Shown here: positions 18,001-28,095 of the stretch, piece after piece
Layout: every line of letters starts with the position of its first letter
How positions within the stretch are numbered: the stretch's first letter is position 1
Assembly: GCA_019119165.1 (NCBI GenBank)
Contig: DWXO01000077.1
Location: 1-64,000 of the forward strand
Length of the DNA stretch: 64,000 nt
Direction: 5' to 3'
From: Candidatus Flavonifractor intestinigallinarum
GTDB lineage: Bacteria; Bacillota; Clostridia; Oscillospirales; Oscillospiraceae
Notes under the pieces: model-generated
Seen by the model: the letters and a program-made list of their open reading frames with translations, nothing else
Database searches by the model: none
Told to the model about the DNA's origin: nothing
Program-made: the position numbers and the translations under genes

Positions 18001-18477
18001 TCAGGTGTGCTCCATCAGCCGCTGGCAGTCAAAGGCCAGCATGGTCTGGCCTTCCTCCAGGGAGTACATCCCGCACACCAGCTCATTGGAGCTGCGGGGC
18101 GGAACGGGCAGCAGGGAGGAGGTGTCGATGTCCACCATTTTCTGTACCTGATCCACCAGAATGCCCACCTGGGTGTCGTCGGACTGGAGGATCATCATGC
18201 AGTCGCTCTCGCAGTCGCCGTGGCCCAGCAGACAGCGGATGTCCACAATGGGGATGATCTGTCCCCGCAGGTTGATGATGCCGCGGATATAGCTGGGAAC
18301 CAAAGGCAGCCGGGTGACGGTGTGGCCGGTGATAATCTCCACTACCGCCGCGGCCGGAACGCCGAACAGCAGCCCGTCCGACAGAAAGAGCAGATATTTC
18401 TCGGTCTGTACCACCGGAGCGTTGTCTGCTTCCGGGGCGGCTCCGCCAGACTGAAAGAAAACGTCCTCTGCGGTCAT
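18001..18477 (-). CDS. cheW: Chemotaxis coupling protein CheW
   Basis: KYLLFLSDGLLFGVPAAAVVEIITGHTVTRLPLVPSYIRGIINLRGQIIPIVDIRCLLG. Start MTAEDVFFQ at 18477. Confidence 0.95.
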   Translation of the reverse strand: MTAEDVFFQSGGAAPEADNAPVVQTEKYLLFLSDGLLFGVPAAAVVEIITGHTVTRLPLVPSYIRGIINLRGQIIPIVDIRCLLGHGDCESDCMMILQSDDTQVGILVDQVQKMVDIDTSSLLPVPPRSSNELVCGMYSLEEGQTMLAFDCQRLMEHT

Positions 18478-18491
18478 ATTCTTCTCTCCTT

Positions 18492-20579
18492 TCACTGGGC
18501 GTAGGCGCACAGGTTAGACACGTCCAGAATGATGCTGATATTACCGTCGCCCAGAATGGTGCAGCCGGCGATGCCGCTGGACTTGATGTTGAAGCGGTTG
18601 AGGTAGGAGGGCAGGGGTTTTACCACCACCTGCTGCTCGCCCAGCAGTTCGTCCACAAACAGGCAGTAGGAGTGTTCCCCGGCGTCCAGCCAGATCAGGA
18701 TGCCGTCCTCGATGTTGGTGACGCCGGCATCCATGCGGTACAGGTCGCGCATCCGGATCACAGGGTAGTAATTGCCCATGCACTTGAACATCTCGCCGCC
18801 GGCGGCGTCCCGGATCAGATCCTGGTCGGAGATACGGAAGGACTGGCGGATGTTGTGGATGGGAATGGTAAAGATAGAACTGCCCACCGAGACCTCCATG
18901 CCGTCCATAATGGCCATGGTCAGGGGGATCTTCAGGGTGGTGGTCATGCCCTTTCCGGGTTCGCTGGAGATAGACACGGTGCCGCCAACCTCCTCCACGT
19001 TGCGCTTCACCACGTCCATGCCCACGCCGCGGCCGGAAAACTCCGTGACCTGGGTGTTGGTGGAGAAGCCGGGGGCCATGAGGAAGTTGAGGATATCCCG
19101 GTGGGAATACTCCATATCAGGCTGGGCCAGTCCGTTGCGGATGGCCTTGTTCAGCACGGCTTCATAGTTGACGCCCTGGCCGTCGTCGGCGATCTCGATG
19201 ATGACCTCGCTGCCGGTGTGGCGGGCGGAGAGGATGATCTCACCCACCGGATCCTTGCCGGCGGCGATGCGATCCTCCGCGTTTTCTTCAATGCCGTGGT
19301 CCATGGAGTTGCGCACAATGTGCATGATGGGGTCGCTGATGCTGTCCACGATGGTCTTATCCACCTCGGTATCCTCGCCCACCAGGGTGAGGCGGACCTG
19401 CTTGCCCAGCTTTTTGCACATATCCCGGACGATACGGTTCATCTTCTGGAAGGTGCCCGACACCGGGACCATGCGCAGGGACATGGACACGTCCTGCAGC
19501 TCGTCGGTGAGCTTGCGCAGCTGCCGGGCGGATTTGGTGAAGGCGTCCAGCTTGATCCCCTTCAGATCGGGGGAGGAGGTGACCATGGACTCGGTAATGA
19601 CGATCTCGCCTACCACCGCGGCCAGCTGGTCCAGCTTGTTGAGGCTGACGCTGATCAGGCTCTCCTTGTGGTGGGCGCCGCCCTCGCTCTTCTGCGGTTG
19701 GGCCGGCTGGGGGGCGGCGGGGGCCGCCGGCGCCGCAGGAGCCGCCTGGGCGGCGGGGGCCGCAGGAGCTGCCGGCGCGGGGGCGCTGGCCTGGGGCTCC
19801 GGCGGAGCGGAGGGCTGCGGAACAGGCCGGTCTATGGCCTGATAGGAGCGCACCGAGCCGGAGCCGGTGACGGCATGGATGGACTTGTCACGGTCCGCCT
19901 GATTGCGGAAGGACAGGAGGAAGCCGGACTCCGCGATCTGAGCGGCGGTGGAGGGGTCGGAATCCACGCCTTTGGGGGAATAGGTAAAATCTTCCTCGGC
20001 GCACAGCTCACGGACGGAGGAGACCAGCATATAGGCACGCAGGTTTTCCATGCCGCAGCCCTCGTCGAAGTAGATCTGGAGATCGTAGGGGAACCCGTCC
20101 GGACCGGAGGGAGCGGCGGCGGCAGCCGCCTCGGGGGCGGCGGCGGGCGCCGGAGCGGGCTGGCCGCCGGAACGAATTTGCTCGATGAGTCTATTAACTT
20201 TCTGGAGCAGGGTGTCGATATCTTCTGTAAGGGGCTGCTCATTTTCGATATGCTCCAGCTCCTGCCGGAAGAAATCGATGGTCTGGAACAGTAGGTCAAA
20301 CAGTTCCGGCCGCAGTTCCTCCGGAACCACATCCATGGTTTTATCCCGGATGATGGCAAACAGGTCCTCCGCACGGTGGGCAATGGTCATCAGGGAGTTA
20401 TACTCCATCATGGCAGAGGAGCCTTTGATTGTATGCATGATGCGGAAGATGGTATTGATATCCTCCTGTGAAAAGCTGTCCTGCTGTTCGGCGGCCAGGA
20501 CGATGCTGTCCAGCTGCTCAAGCAGAGTATTGGTTTCGTACAAAAAGGCATCCAAAATGCTGTCGCTGCCTGCGCTCAT
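18492..20579 (-). CDS. cheA: Chemotaxis histidine kinase CheA
   Basis: Hpt IFRIMHTIKGSSAMM, ATPase VRNSMDHGIEENAEDR, FSTNTQVTEFSGRGVGMDVVKRNVEEVGGTVSISSEPGKGM, C-terminal CheW-like domain. Confidence 0.97.
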   Translation of the reverse strand: MSAGSDSILDAFLYETNTLLEQLDSIVLAAEQQDSFSQEDINTIFRIMHTIKGSSAMMEYNSLMTIAHRAEDLFAIIRDKTMDVVPEELRPELFDLLFQTIDFFRQELEHIENEQPLTEDIDTLLQKVNRLIEQIRSGGQPAPAPAAAPEAAAAAAPSGPDGFPYDLQIYFDEGCGMENLRAYMLVSSVRELCAEEDFTYSPKGVDSDPSTAAQIAESGFLLSFRNQADRDKSIHAVTGSGSVRSYQAIDRPVPQPSAPPEPQASAPAPAAPAAPAAQAAPAAPAAPAAPQPAQPQKSEGGAHHKESLISVSLNKLDQLAAVVGEIVITESMVTSSPDLKGIKLDAFTKSARQLRKLTDELQDVSMSLRMVPVSGTFQKMNRIVRDMCKKLGKQVRLTLVGEDTEVDKTIVDSISDPIMHIVRNSMDHGIEENAEDRIAAGKDPVGEIILSARHTGSEVIIEIADDGQGVNYEAVLNKAIRNGLAQPDMEYSHRDILNFLMAPGFSTNTQVTEFSGRGVGMDVVKRNVEEVGGTVSISSEPGKGMTTTLKIPLTMAIMDGMEVSVGSSIFTIPIHNIRQSFRISDQDLIRDAAGGEMFKCMGNYYPVIRMRDLYRMDAGVTNIEDGILIWLDAGEHSYCLFVDELLGEQQVVVKPLPSYLNRFNIKSSGIAGCTILGDGNISIILDVSNLCAYAQ

Positions 20580-20619
20580 AAGCGGTACGCTCCTTCCTTG
20601 GCGTTGAACTTCTATTTGG

Positions 20620-20646
20620 TTATCGACCGGAAGCGCCGGAAAATTA
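20620..20646 (-). promoter_or_regulatory. Candidate sigma-28 promoter for cheAWRB
   Basis: Minus strand TAAT (20646-20643) - 15 nt - GTCGATAA (20627-20620). Confidence 0.5.
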
Positions 20647-20724
20647 AGGGCCCGTTATTAAAATATACCGAGGACCCGGATAAAGACCGGGATACCACGA
20701 TCCCATAAAGAGGTGGAATAGACC

Positions 20725-22161
20725 ATGGCAGATCTTTTGGGCGCGGCCAACCGCGTTCCCGGCTATGACAACACAGTCAATAACCGCACGCAGATGGCGC
20801 CCGCCCGGACGGGCAATCCCCAGGTTCAGAATATTCCCGATCCCACCCGGGTAGGACGGGCGGATCAGCGCAACGAACAGCAGGGCTCCAACGACGCCCT
20901 GCAATCCGATGTGCTTCGCTATGATTCCAATTTCCAGACCTATCTGGAGCAGCTGCGGCAAACGCCGGAGCTGGCCCAGATCCTGAGCAAGACAGTGATG
21001 CTGCTGCGGGGAATGGCAAGCACGCCTGGCCTGCAGGGGGGAATCGCGCAAGAGATGGCCCGGCTGCTGGATATGCTGCGCCTGGACGAGAAGAGCTTCC
21101 GCAAGCTCTTTCAGGAGCAGGCCAAGGGCGGCAACCGGTTCTCCGGCGCGCTTTTTTCTCTGCTGCGGCAGGCCTACCAGAAGCTGCCCGGCGAGCACGC
21201 CCGGGCTGCCATTCTGGATTTTGCCCGGCGGTACGCCGATTACTCCTCCTCCCAGCACATCGGGAAAAACCTGCTGAGCCTGCTGCGGCAGATGAACGAC
21301 TATCTGCCCCAGAGCTGGCGGGGCCAGCTGGGGGAACTGGCCGGACGGCTGCAAAACGGCCTGGAGGCCGGGGCCTGGGGGGAAAACCTGAGCTTGCTGC
21401 AGCAGGAGATCATCCCCTATCTGGGCCGCTATGTGGAGCGGGCCCATGATCTGGGCCCCCTGCGGGCGCTGGTGAACCTGCTGGTGCTCAATACCGCCCG
21501 GTATGAGAACAGCGCGGAAGGGCCGCTGCTGCAATCCTTCCGCCAGCTGGCCGGGTTCAGCGAAGCGCTGGCGGGGCTCAATCAGCTGGACGACAGCGCC
21601 ATTCTCAAGCTGCTGCGGGAGAACGACTTTACCCGAGCGGGGGACGGCGCTTTCGCCCAGGGACTTGCGCAGGCCGCCGATCAGGCGCTGAAGGGCGTCT
21701 ACGGCCCCGACGTGCGGGAGGCCTTTGCGGAGATCATGCGGGCCACGCTGATCTATGAGAGCGTATATATGCCCCTCAATCATATGCTTTTCCCGGTGGA
21801 TTGGAACGGAAAGATGATGTATTCCGAGCTTTGGGTGGACCCGGACGCGGAGGACAAAGGGGAGCAGGGCGACTCGGCGGGCGGAAAGGTGCAGTTCCTC
21901 TTCAAGCTGGATCTGGAGTCCCTGGGCTTTATGGAGATCGCCCTGGGCGCCCGGGAGGAGCAGGTGGACCTGCAGATCCGGGGACCCCAGGCCGTTTCGG
22001 ACCACAGTGCCGTCATCATTCGGGATATGCAGGACATCCTGGCCCGCCACCAGCTGGCGGGGAAGAGCGTCCAGGTATCCAAGCTGGAGACACCGCTGGA
22101 TCTGACCCAGGTGTTTCCGAATCTCTTCGAAGGGAAGCGTGGCGTCGATGTCAAAATCTGA
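20725..22161 (+). CDS. Hypothetical protein with FliK/hook-length-control-like C-terminus (YlqG-like)
   Basis: C-terminal KVQFLFKLDLESLGFMEIALGAREEQVDLQIRGPQAVSDHSAVIIRDMQDILARHQLAGKSVQVSKLE; directly followed by a FlhB-C-like gene as in B. subtilis ylqG-ylqH. Confidence 0.55.
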   Translation: MADLLGAANRVPGYDNTVNNRTQMAPARTGNPQVQNIPDPTRVGRADQRNEQQGSNDALQSDVLRYDSNFQTYLEQLRQTPELAQILSKTVMLLRGMASTPGLQGGIAQEMARLLDMLRLDEKSFRKLFQEQAKGGNRFSGALFSLLRQAYQKLPGEHARAAILDFARRYADYSSSQHIGKNLLSLLRQMNDYLPQSWRGQLGELAGRLQNGLEAGAWGENLSLLQQEIIPYLGRYVERAHDLGPLRALVNLLVLNTARYENSAEGPLLQSFRQLAGFSEALAGLNQLDDSAILKLLRENDFTRAGDGAFAQGLAQAADQALKGVYGPDVREAFAEIMRATLIYESVYMPLNHMLFPVDWNGKMMYSELWVDPDAEDKGEQGDSAGGKVQFLFKLDLESLGFMEIALGAREEQVDLQIRGPQAVSDHSAVIIRDMQDILARHQLAGKSVQVSKLETPLDLTQVFPNLFEGKRGVDVKI

Positions 22162-22492
22162 AACACCTGCCGCCGGACCGGCCAAGCGGGCGGCGGCGCT
22201 GCAATACCGGCCCGGCGACGGCGCGCCGGTCATCGTGGCCGCCGGCATGGGCCATCTGGCGGAAAAAATGGTGGAGGTGGCCGTGGACTCCGGGGTGCCG
22301 GTGTATGAGGATACCTCCCTGGCCACCGTGCTGACCCAGATGGAGCTGGGCCGGGAGATTCCCGAGGAGCTCTATCAGGCGGTGGTGGATATCTACCTCT
22401 ACTTTCTGAACTTTGATCCCAACGATCCGGAGAAATTTCACCGCTCGCTGCAGGAGCGGACGGAGCAGAGCGGAAAGGAGAAGGGAGCATGA
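22139..22492 (+). CDS. FlhB C-terminal-domain-like protein (YlqH-like EscU/YscU homologue)
   Basis: AAALQYRPGDGAPVIVAAGMGHLAEKMVEVAVDSGVPVYEDTSLATVLTQMELGREIPEELYQAVVDIYLYF matches the FlhB cytoplasmic tail pattern; no TM segments. Confidence 0.85.
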   Translation: MASMSKSETPAAGPAKRAAALQYRPGDGAPVIVAAGMGHLAEKMVEVAVDSGVPVYEDTSLATVLTQMELGREIPEELYQAVVDIYLYFLNFDPNDPEKFHRSLQERTEQSGKEKGA

Positions 22493-23064
22493 CCTACAAA
22501 TACTTGATGTTTGACAGCCGGGGAAATCTGGTGGCCCACGCCACCTCTGTCTACGCGCCCCGGGGCAAAGAGTGGAAAATGGTCATTGACGATGACGATG
22601 TGGAAGAGGCGGCGAAACACTCCTACCTCAGCCTGGTGGGCGATTCCGACGCGGTGCCCGCCATGGAGGGACGAATCCTCCGCTGGGAGGGTAAGACCGT
22701 GGTGCTGGAGCCGGTACGGCCTCTGGAGCAGAAGGACCGTCAAAATCTGCGGGTCCCCGCCCGCTTTGTCAGCTACCTCTATTCCGTTTCCGGGACCTGG
22801 AAAGGCAGGGTCCCCATCGTCAGCCACGATCTGAGCAGCGGAGGGCTGGCCTTTTTCTGCCCCCGCTCCCTGCAGGTGGGCGAACAGGTGCAGGTGGTGA
22901 TCCCCGTCACCGCCAACCCGCTGCTGCTGGATATGGAGATCCTGCGCTGCCGCTCCGGTCCGGGCCAGGACCTGCTGTACGCGGGCAAGTTCCTGTCCAT
23001 GCTGCGGGAAGCAGAGAGCATGGTGCGGGAAGCGGTGTTCCATCTGCAGCGGCAAAAGAATTGA
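22489..23064 (+). CDS. PilZ-domain (c-di-GMP binding) protein
   Basis: RQNLRVPARFVS (RxxxR) and SHDLSSGGLAFF (D/NxSxxG). Confidence 0.85.
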   Translation: MTYKYLMFDSRGNLVAHATSVYAPRGKEWKMVIDDDDVEEAAKHSYLSLVGDSDAVPAMEGRILRWEGKTVVLEPVRPLEQKDRQNLRVPARFVSYLYSVSGTWKGRVPIVSHDLSSGGLAFFCPRSLQVGEQVQVVIPVTANPLLLDMEILRCRSGPGQDLLYAGKFLSMLREAESMVREAVFHLQRQKN

Positions 23065-23108
23065 ACCCGGCGGGCCGCGCCGGGAGAGTGTTTCCAAGGA
23101 AAGGACGA

Positions 23109-26100
23109 ATGGATATGACAGGCTGGAGAGAATGGACGAGACGGCTCACAGGCCGGGTCCGGGCCGGGCTTTTGGCGCTGGTCCTGGTTGTGGTCCTGGC
23201 CGGAACGGCGGGCGCCGCCTCCTATATGCAGCCCTACCTGGACAAGGTGGTGGAATGGGGGGTAATGCGGGGAGATATCGCCGGAAACCTGAATGAGAAC
23301 AATCCCATCACCCGGGCCGAATTCTGCACGATGATCAACCGTGCCTTCGGCTATTCCCGCATGGGCTCCACGCCCTTCCGGGATGTGAAGAACAACGCCT
23401 GGTATGCCCAGGACGTGGCTATCGCCTACACCACGGGCTACATCAAGGGCACCTCCGCGTCCACTTTTTCTCCCGAAAGCAACATTACCCGGGAGCAGGC
23501 GGCGGTAATTCTGTCCCGCATCCTGATGCTTCCGGAGGAAGTGGGCGAGAACACCGTGTTCAGCGACAGCCGCTCCATGGCCAACTGGAGCCAGGGCTAC
23601 ATCGCCGCCGCCGCCCACTACGGGCTGGTCAACGGCTATCCCAACGGCCGCTTCGGCCCTCAGGATAACCTCACCCGTGGGCAGGCGGCCATCCTGCTGG
23701 TCAACGCCCTGGGCACCCCCATCCGGGAGGCGGGAACCTACACCCTGGGCAGCGTGTGGGGCAGCGTGACCATCACCACCTCCGGCGTGACCCTGCGGGA
23801 CACGGTGGTGGGCGGCAACCTGTACATTACCGCCGGTGTGGACCTGGGCTATGCCACCCTGGAAAACGTCACCGTTCTGGGTGACATTGTGATCAGCGGC
23901 GGCGGCACCAGCGAGGGCGGCGAGGACAGCGTGATCCTGCGCAACGTGACCGCGCCCCGTATGCTGGTGGACAATCTGGGCAATCGCTTTACCTCCGTGA
24001 AGGTGGAGGGCGACGGCCTGATCAATCAGGCCAGCGTGCGTACCAACGCCTACCTGGAGGACAACACGCCGGACGGCTGCGGCGTGGCGCGCATCGACCT
24101 GGACGGGGAGGAGGAGCTGACCCTCACCCTGGCGGGCAACATCAAGGAAGTGGTCAACTCCGCGCCCCGCACCACCCTGGAGCTGGCCAGCGGACAGGCC
24201 AAAACCATCACCGTGGATGAGGCCGCGGTGGACTCCACCCTGTCCATTGCCGCCGGGGCCCAGGTGGAGCAGGTGAACCTGGATACCGGCATTGAGGTGA
24301 CCGGAGACGGCGACATCGCCAACCTTACCGTCAACGCCGCGGGCAGCACGGTGTCCATGCTGCCGGACCAGATCATCATTCGTCCCGGCATCACGGCCAA
24401 TATCGACGGGGAGGTCATGGACAGCGCGGCGGCGGCGGAGTCCTCCGCCGACCCCCGGCTCTACGCAGGCTATCCCCAGGTCCGGGATCTGGCGCCCACC
24501 AGCGCCACCGTGGCCTTCAGCGCCAACAAGCGGGGCACCATCTACTGGGCGGTGACCGCCGTGACCGACGGCTCCCTGACGGCGGAGGAGATCATCAATC
24601 CCTCCACCTACAGCCCCAAGATCGTGAAGAGCGGCACCGTGTCCCTGAGCGGCTCGGGGAAGGAGGGGACGGCCAAGATCAGCGGCCTGACCTCCGACGG
24701 CGCATACTACCTCTCCACCGTCTTTGTGGATGCCCGGGATGAGCGCAGCCCCCTGAAGGTCATTTCCTTCACCACACCCGACAACACCAAGCCGGCCTTT
24801 GCCTCCGGCTACCCCTATATGTCCAAGGTGACCAACATCTACGGCCAGACCACCGTCATGACCACCAAGACCTGCCGGCTGTACTACGCCGTGCTGGAGA
24901 AGGGCGCCAGCGCACCCACCGCCAGCGACTTCAAGGCCAACGCCGTCACCGGCAATCTGGGCTTTGGCTCCATGGACGTGGTGAAAAACACCCCCTACAG
25001 CTTCCGGGTCAACTCGGTGCCCCTGGATGAGCTGGAGAGCTACGACCTGTACCTGTGGCTCACCGATGTGGACGGGGCCCAGAGCTCGGCGGTGAAAAAG
25101 CTCACCTTTACCACCGTGGACGGTACGCCGCCCCAGTTCCGCACCGAGCCCACCGTCAACAACGTGAAGGAGACCTCTGTGGGCCTGTATGCCAACCTCA
25201 ATGAGGCGGGCACCCTCTACTGGGTCATTGTGGAGGAGGGCACCACCTATCCCAAGCCCCTGGCCGGGCAGAGCGGCGAGGTGGACCTGTCCAGCGACGC
25301 TGCCAAGCTTCAGGTCATGGCGGGTATGAACGCCCTGAAGAGCGGCAAGGTCTCCATGTCGGCCGACAAGGATGTGAGCTTCAACATCAGCGGCCTGCAG
25401 GAAGAGACGGCCTATGACCTCTATTATGTGGCCCAGGACAAGGCGGGCAACTACTCCGACACGGTGGGCAAGCTCACCATCCATACGCTGGACAACACCG
25501 TCCCCACCGTGACCCAGGAGTTCACCAAGTATAACGGCACGGCCTCCGACACCCCCCTGCCGGAGAGCGATGTGCGCCTGGTGTTCAGCGAGGGGATTCA
25601 GACGGTGGGCAACTATACCAAGCTGACCGACCTCTACCAGAAGGTGATCGACGCCCAGACGGAGAGCGCCAAGGCGGAGGCCCGGACCGAGCTGGCCAAC
25701 GCCCTGAGCAACGCCATCTACTTCTATCAGGTCCCTGCCGGCAGCCAGCCGGTCAAGGTGGAGGGGGCGGATGACGCCGACAAGAAGGACGACAGCTGGG
25801 TCATTGACTACCGCTACGCCGAGGTCACCATGGAGGAGGGAAAGGCCGTTATTACCTTCCCCAACGGCAGCGGCATCAATCTCAAGAGCGGCGCCACCTA
25901 TTATTTTGAGATCCAGGCCAACACGCTGGCCGACACCTCCTCCGCGGCCAATGTGATGGGGCGCACCCAGCTGCCCCGCTTTACCACGGTGTTTGCCGTG
26001 GTGAACCTGTCCGCCCTCAACGAGAACAGCATCCAGGTGGGCGGCAGCGCCGTGACCACCGACCTGAGCTGGCGGCTCACCCCGGTATCTACCGACAAGG

Positions 26101-28010
26101 TGGACGACTCCATCGACTGGGATATGCTCATCTGGTCGGACACCAGCGTGGAGTTCAATCTCTATGCCCGGGAGGTGGGCGCCGGCAGCGACGGCGCCTG
26201 GAAGCTGCTGGGCAAGAGCAAGATCGACGTGCCCGACACGGCCCAGGGCTATCTGGGTATCAGCCTGACCCGGAATTTCCTTGAGGCCGGAACCAACAAC
26301 CCGGACTTTGAGGCCCTGAACCAGCTGGACCCCAACACCTCTTATGAATACGCCATCTCCTTTACCAAGGTGGCCGGGCTGTCCGATCCCGACACCTGGA
26401 GCCAGCGGGTCAACATGAAGGTCCATGTGGTGGCCGGCAGCAACAACGATCTGGGTACGATGTCCGCCAACGTCACGGAGAGCAACTGGGCGGAGATGAC
26501 CAAGGAGGACCTGACCAACATCGGCCAGCCGGAGACCCTTACCCTGCGCAAGCAGTTCACCGATCAGCAGGCCCCTGTTTTCAACGGCGACTATCCCCTC
26601 TTCGACGCGGGAGACTCGGCGGTGGAGATGTCCCTGATGCTGGACCGGCCCGGAACCGTCTACTATGTCATCGCCCCGCTGGGCTATGTGGGTACCAGCG
26701 ACGGAGAAAATTCGTACGGCGACAACGCCACGGGCATCAAAAACTGGGAGAAGCTTCCCGAGAGCGGCAAGTACGACGCCATCGATGATGAGGACAATCC
26801 CAATCCCCCCATTCTTGTGGCGCCCGATTACCTCAACATTGTCAACGCCAGCAGCAACTACCGGAACGAAAAGATCAAGTACGGCACGGTGACCTGCGGC
26901 TCCAGTGTGGAGACCAAGCTGGTGGAGGGGCTGGACAAACAGACCCGGTACATCGCCTACTTTGTCCTCCAGGGCAACGCCCAGACCTACTCCCGGGTGT
27001 TGGCCTACCGCTTTGAGACCACCGATGTGAGCAAGCCGGTCATTACCCTGACCCAGTACAGCCCGTCGGTCAACTTTGAGACCGACTCCTCCGCCGAGCT
27101 GACTTACGCGCTCATCGCCACCAACGAGCTGCCCAGCAGCCTGCGCAGCAACAATGGCTTTGACAAGCTGGTGGACAGCAGCAAGAGCGAGCTCTGGGCG
27201 CAGTTGACCGGAGCCAACGGCGTCTATGAGGATGAGAACCGCACCGTCATTTGGGCCCTGTCCACCCCCTACGGCTCGGGCGGGTACACCGTTTTCGACG
27301 AGTTTGCCGGCAGCGCGGTGCGCAAGACCGTGTCTGAGCTGGTCAGCGGCAGCAACCCCATGGGCGCGGCCATCGCCGCCCAGGGAAAGAAATCCCTGAC
27401 CCAGGCCAACCAGTATTTCCAGACCCAGGACTTTACCAACAACATGACCGGCGGCACCATCTACTACTGCCTGGCCACCGCCGTCAGCCCGCTGGGCTCG
27501 GAGACTTCCTTTGCCGCGGTGGGCGGCGTGCAGATCCCCGACAAGACCCCGCCCGTGCTGGAAAATGTGTCCACCACCATTACCGGCGGCAGCGGCGGCG
27601 CCTATCCCACTTACAGCGGCACGGTGACCTTTACCTTTGACGAGCCGGTCTATCAGCTGGTGGAGCTGGCCGGCGGCGTGGAGCAGACCCCCATGCAGGT
27701 GTGGCAGACCAACAGCACCCTGACCCCGGAGGACGCGGAAAAAGCGGTGCGCCTCATCGATATCCTGGGCGGCAGTATTCCCAAGTGGAACCTGAACTAC
27801 ACCAACGAGGTGAAGAAGGCCTCCACCACGCTGACGCTGACCTTCCAGAACGTGTCGCTGGGGGATACCATCACCTTCTTCTCCGACAGCTTTATCTGTG
27901 ACGCCAGCAGTAACAGTACCCGTCAGAATCTCACCTTCCGGCTGGAGGAAACCGCCATCGGCAACATTACCGCCGGTTCCCGCGTCCAGTTTGTCCAGGT
28001 GAGCAACTGA
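23109..28010 (+). CDS. Large SLH-domain surface protein with Fn3-like repeats
   Basis: Hydrophobic signal-like segment (LLALVLVVVLAGTAGAAS); SLH motifs YLDKVVEWGVMRGD..NPITRAEFCTMINRAF, FRDVKNNAWYAQDVAIAYTTGYIKG, NLTRGQAAILLVNAL; Fn3-like strands. Start at 23109. Confidence 0.88.
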   Translation: MDMTGWREWTRRLTGRVRAGLLALVLVVVLAGTAGAASYMQPYLDKVVEWGVMRGDIAGNLNENNPITRAEFCTMINRAFGYSRMGSTPFRDVKNNAWYAQDVAIAYTTGYIKGTSASTFSPESNITREQAAVILSRILMLPEEVGENTVFSDSRSMANWSQGYIAAAAHYGLVNGYPNGRFGPQDNLTRGQAAILLVNALGTPIREAGTYTLGSVWGSVTITTSGVTLRDTVVGGNLYITAGVDLGYATLENVTVLGDIVISGGGTSEGGEDSVILRNVTAPRMLVDNLGNRFTSVKVEGDGLINQASVRTNAYLEDNTPDGCGVARIDLDGEEELTLTLAGNIKEVVNSAPRTTLELASGQAKTITVDEAAVDSTLSIAAGAQVEQVNLDTGIEVTGDGDIANLTVNAAGSTVSMLPDQIIIRPGITANIDGEVMDSAAAAESSADPRLYAGYPQVRDLAPTSATVAFSANKRGTIYWAVTAVTDGSLTAEEIINPSTYSPKIVKSGTVSLSGSGKEGTAKISGLTSDGAYYLSTVFVDARDERSPLKVISFTTPDNTKPAFASGYPYMSKVTNIYGQTTVMTTKTCRLYYAVLEKGASAPTASDFKANAVTGNLGFGSMDVVKNTPYSFRVNSVPLDELESYDLYLWLTDVDGAQSSAVKKLTFTTVDGTPPQFRTEPTVNNVKETSVGLYANLNEAGTLYWVIVEEGTTYPKPLAGQSGEVDLSSDAAKLQVMAGMNALKSGKVSMSADKDVSFNISGLQEETAYDLYYVAQDKAGNYSDTVGKLTIHTLDNTVPTVTQEFTKYNGTASDTPLPESDVRLVFSEGIQTVGNYTKLTDLYQKVIDAQTESAKAEARTELANALSNAIYFYQVPAGSQPVKVEGADDADKKDDSWVIDYRYAEVTMEEGKAVITFPNGSGINLKSGATYYFEIQANTLADTSSAANVMGRTQLPRFTTVFAVVNLSALNENSIQVGGSAVTTDLSWRLTPVSTDKVDDSIDWDMLIWSDTSVEFNLYAREVGAGSDGAWKLLGKSKIDVPDTAQGYLGISLTRNFLEAGTNNPDFEALNQLDPNTSYEYAISFTKVAGLSDPDTWSQRVNMKVHVVAGSNNDLGTMSANVTESNWAEMTKEDLTNIGQPETLTLRKQFTDQQAPVFNGDYPLFDAGDSAVEMSLMLDRPGTVYYVIAPLGYVGTSDGENSYGDNATGIKNWEKLPESGKYDAIDDEDNPNPPILVAPDYLNIVNASSNYRNEKIKYGTVTCGSSVETKLVEGLDKQTRYIAYFVLQGNAQTYSRVLAYRFETTDVSKPVITLTQYSPSVNFETDSSAELTYALIATNELPSSLRSNNGFDKLVDSSKSELWAQLTGANGVYEDENRTVIWALSTPYGSGGYTVFDEFAGSAVRKTVSELVSGSNPMGAAIAAQGKKSLTQANQYFQTQDFTNNMTGGTIYYCLATAVSPLGSETSFAAVGGVQIPDKTPPVLENVSTTITGGSGGAYPTYSGTVTFTFDEPVYQLVELAGGVEQTPMQVWQTNSTLTPEDAEKAVRLIDILGGSIPKWNLNYTNEVKKASTTLTLTFQNVSLGDTITFFSDSFICDASSNSTRQNLTFRLEETAIGNITAGSRVQFVQVSN

Positions 28011-28095
28011 CGGACCATATCCCGGAATCGTCCCTGCAGGGGCGGGCAGCGCCTGCCCGCCCTTGCGTTTGTTCCTGCAAAAGGAGGAATTTTCC

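Noticed and set aside
20655-20690. Possible divergent sigma-28 site for the ylqG-like gene (TTAA...CCGGATAA)
   Set aside because: Spacing is 14 nt and the -10 has two mismatches; not convincing.
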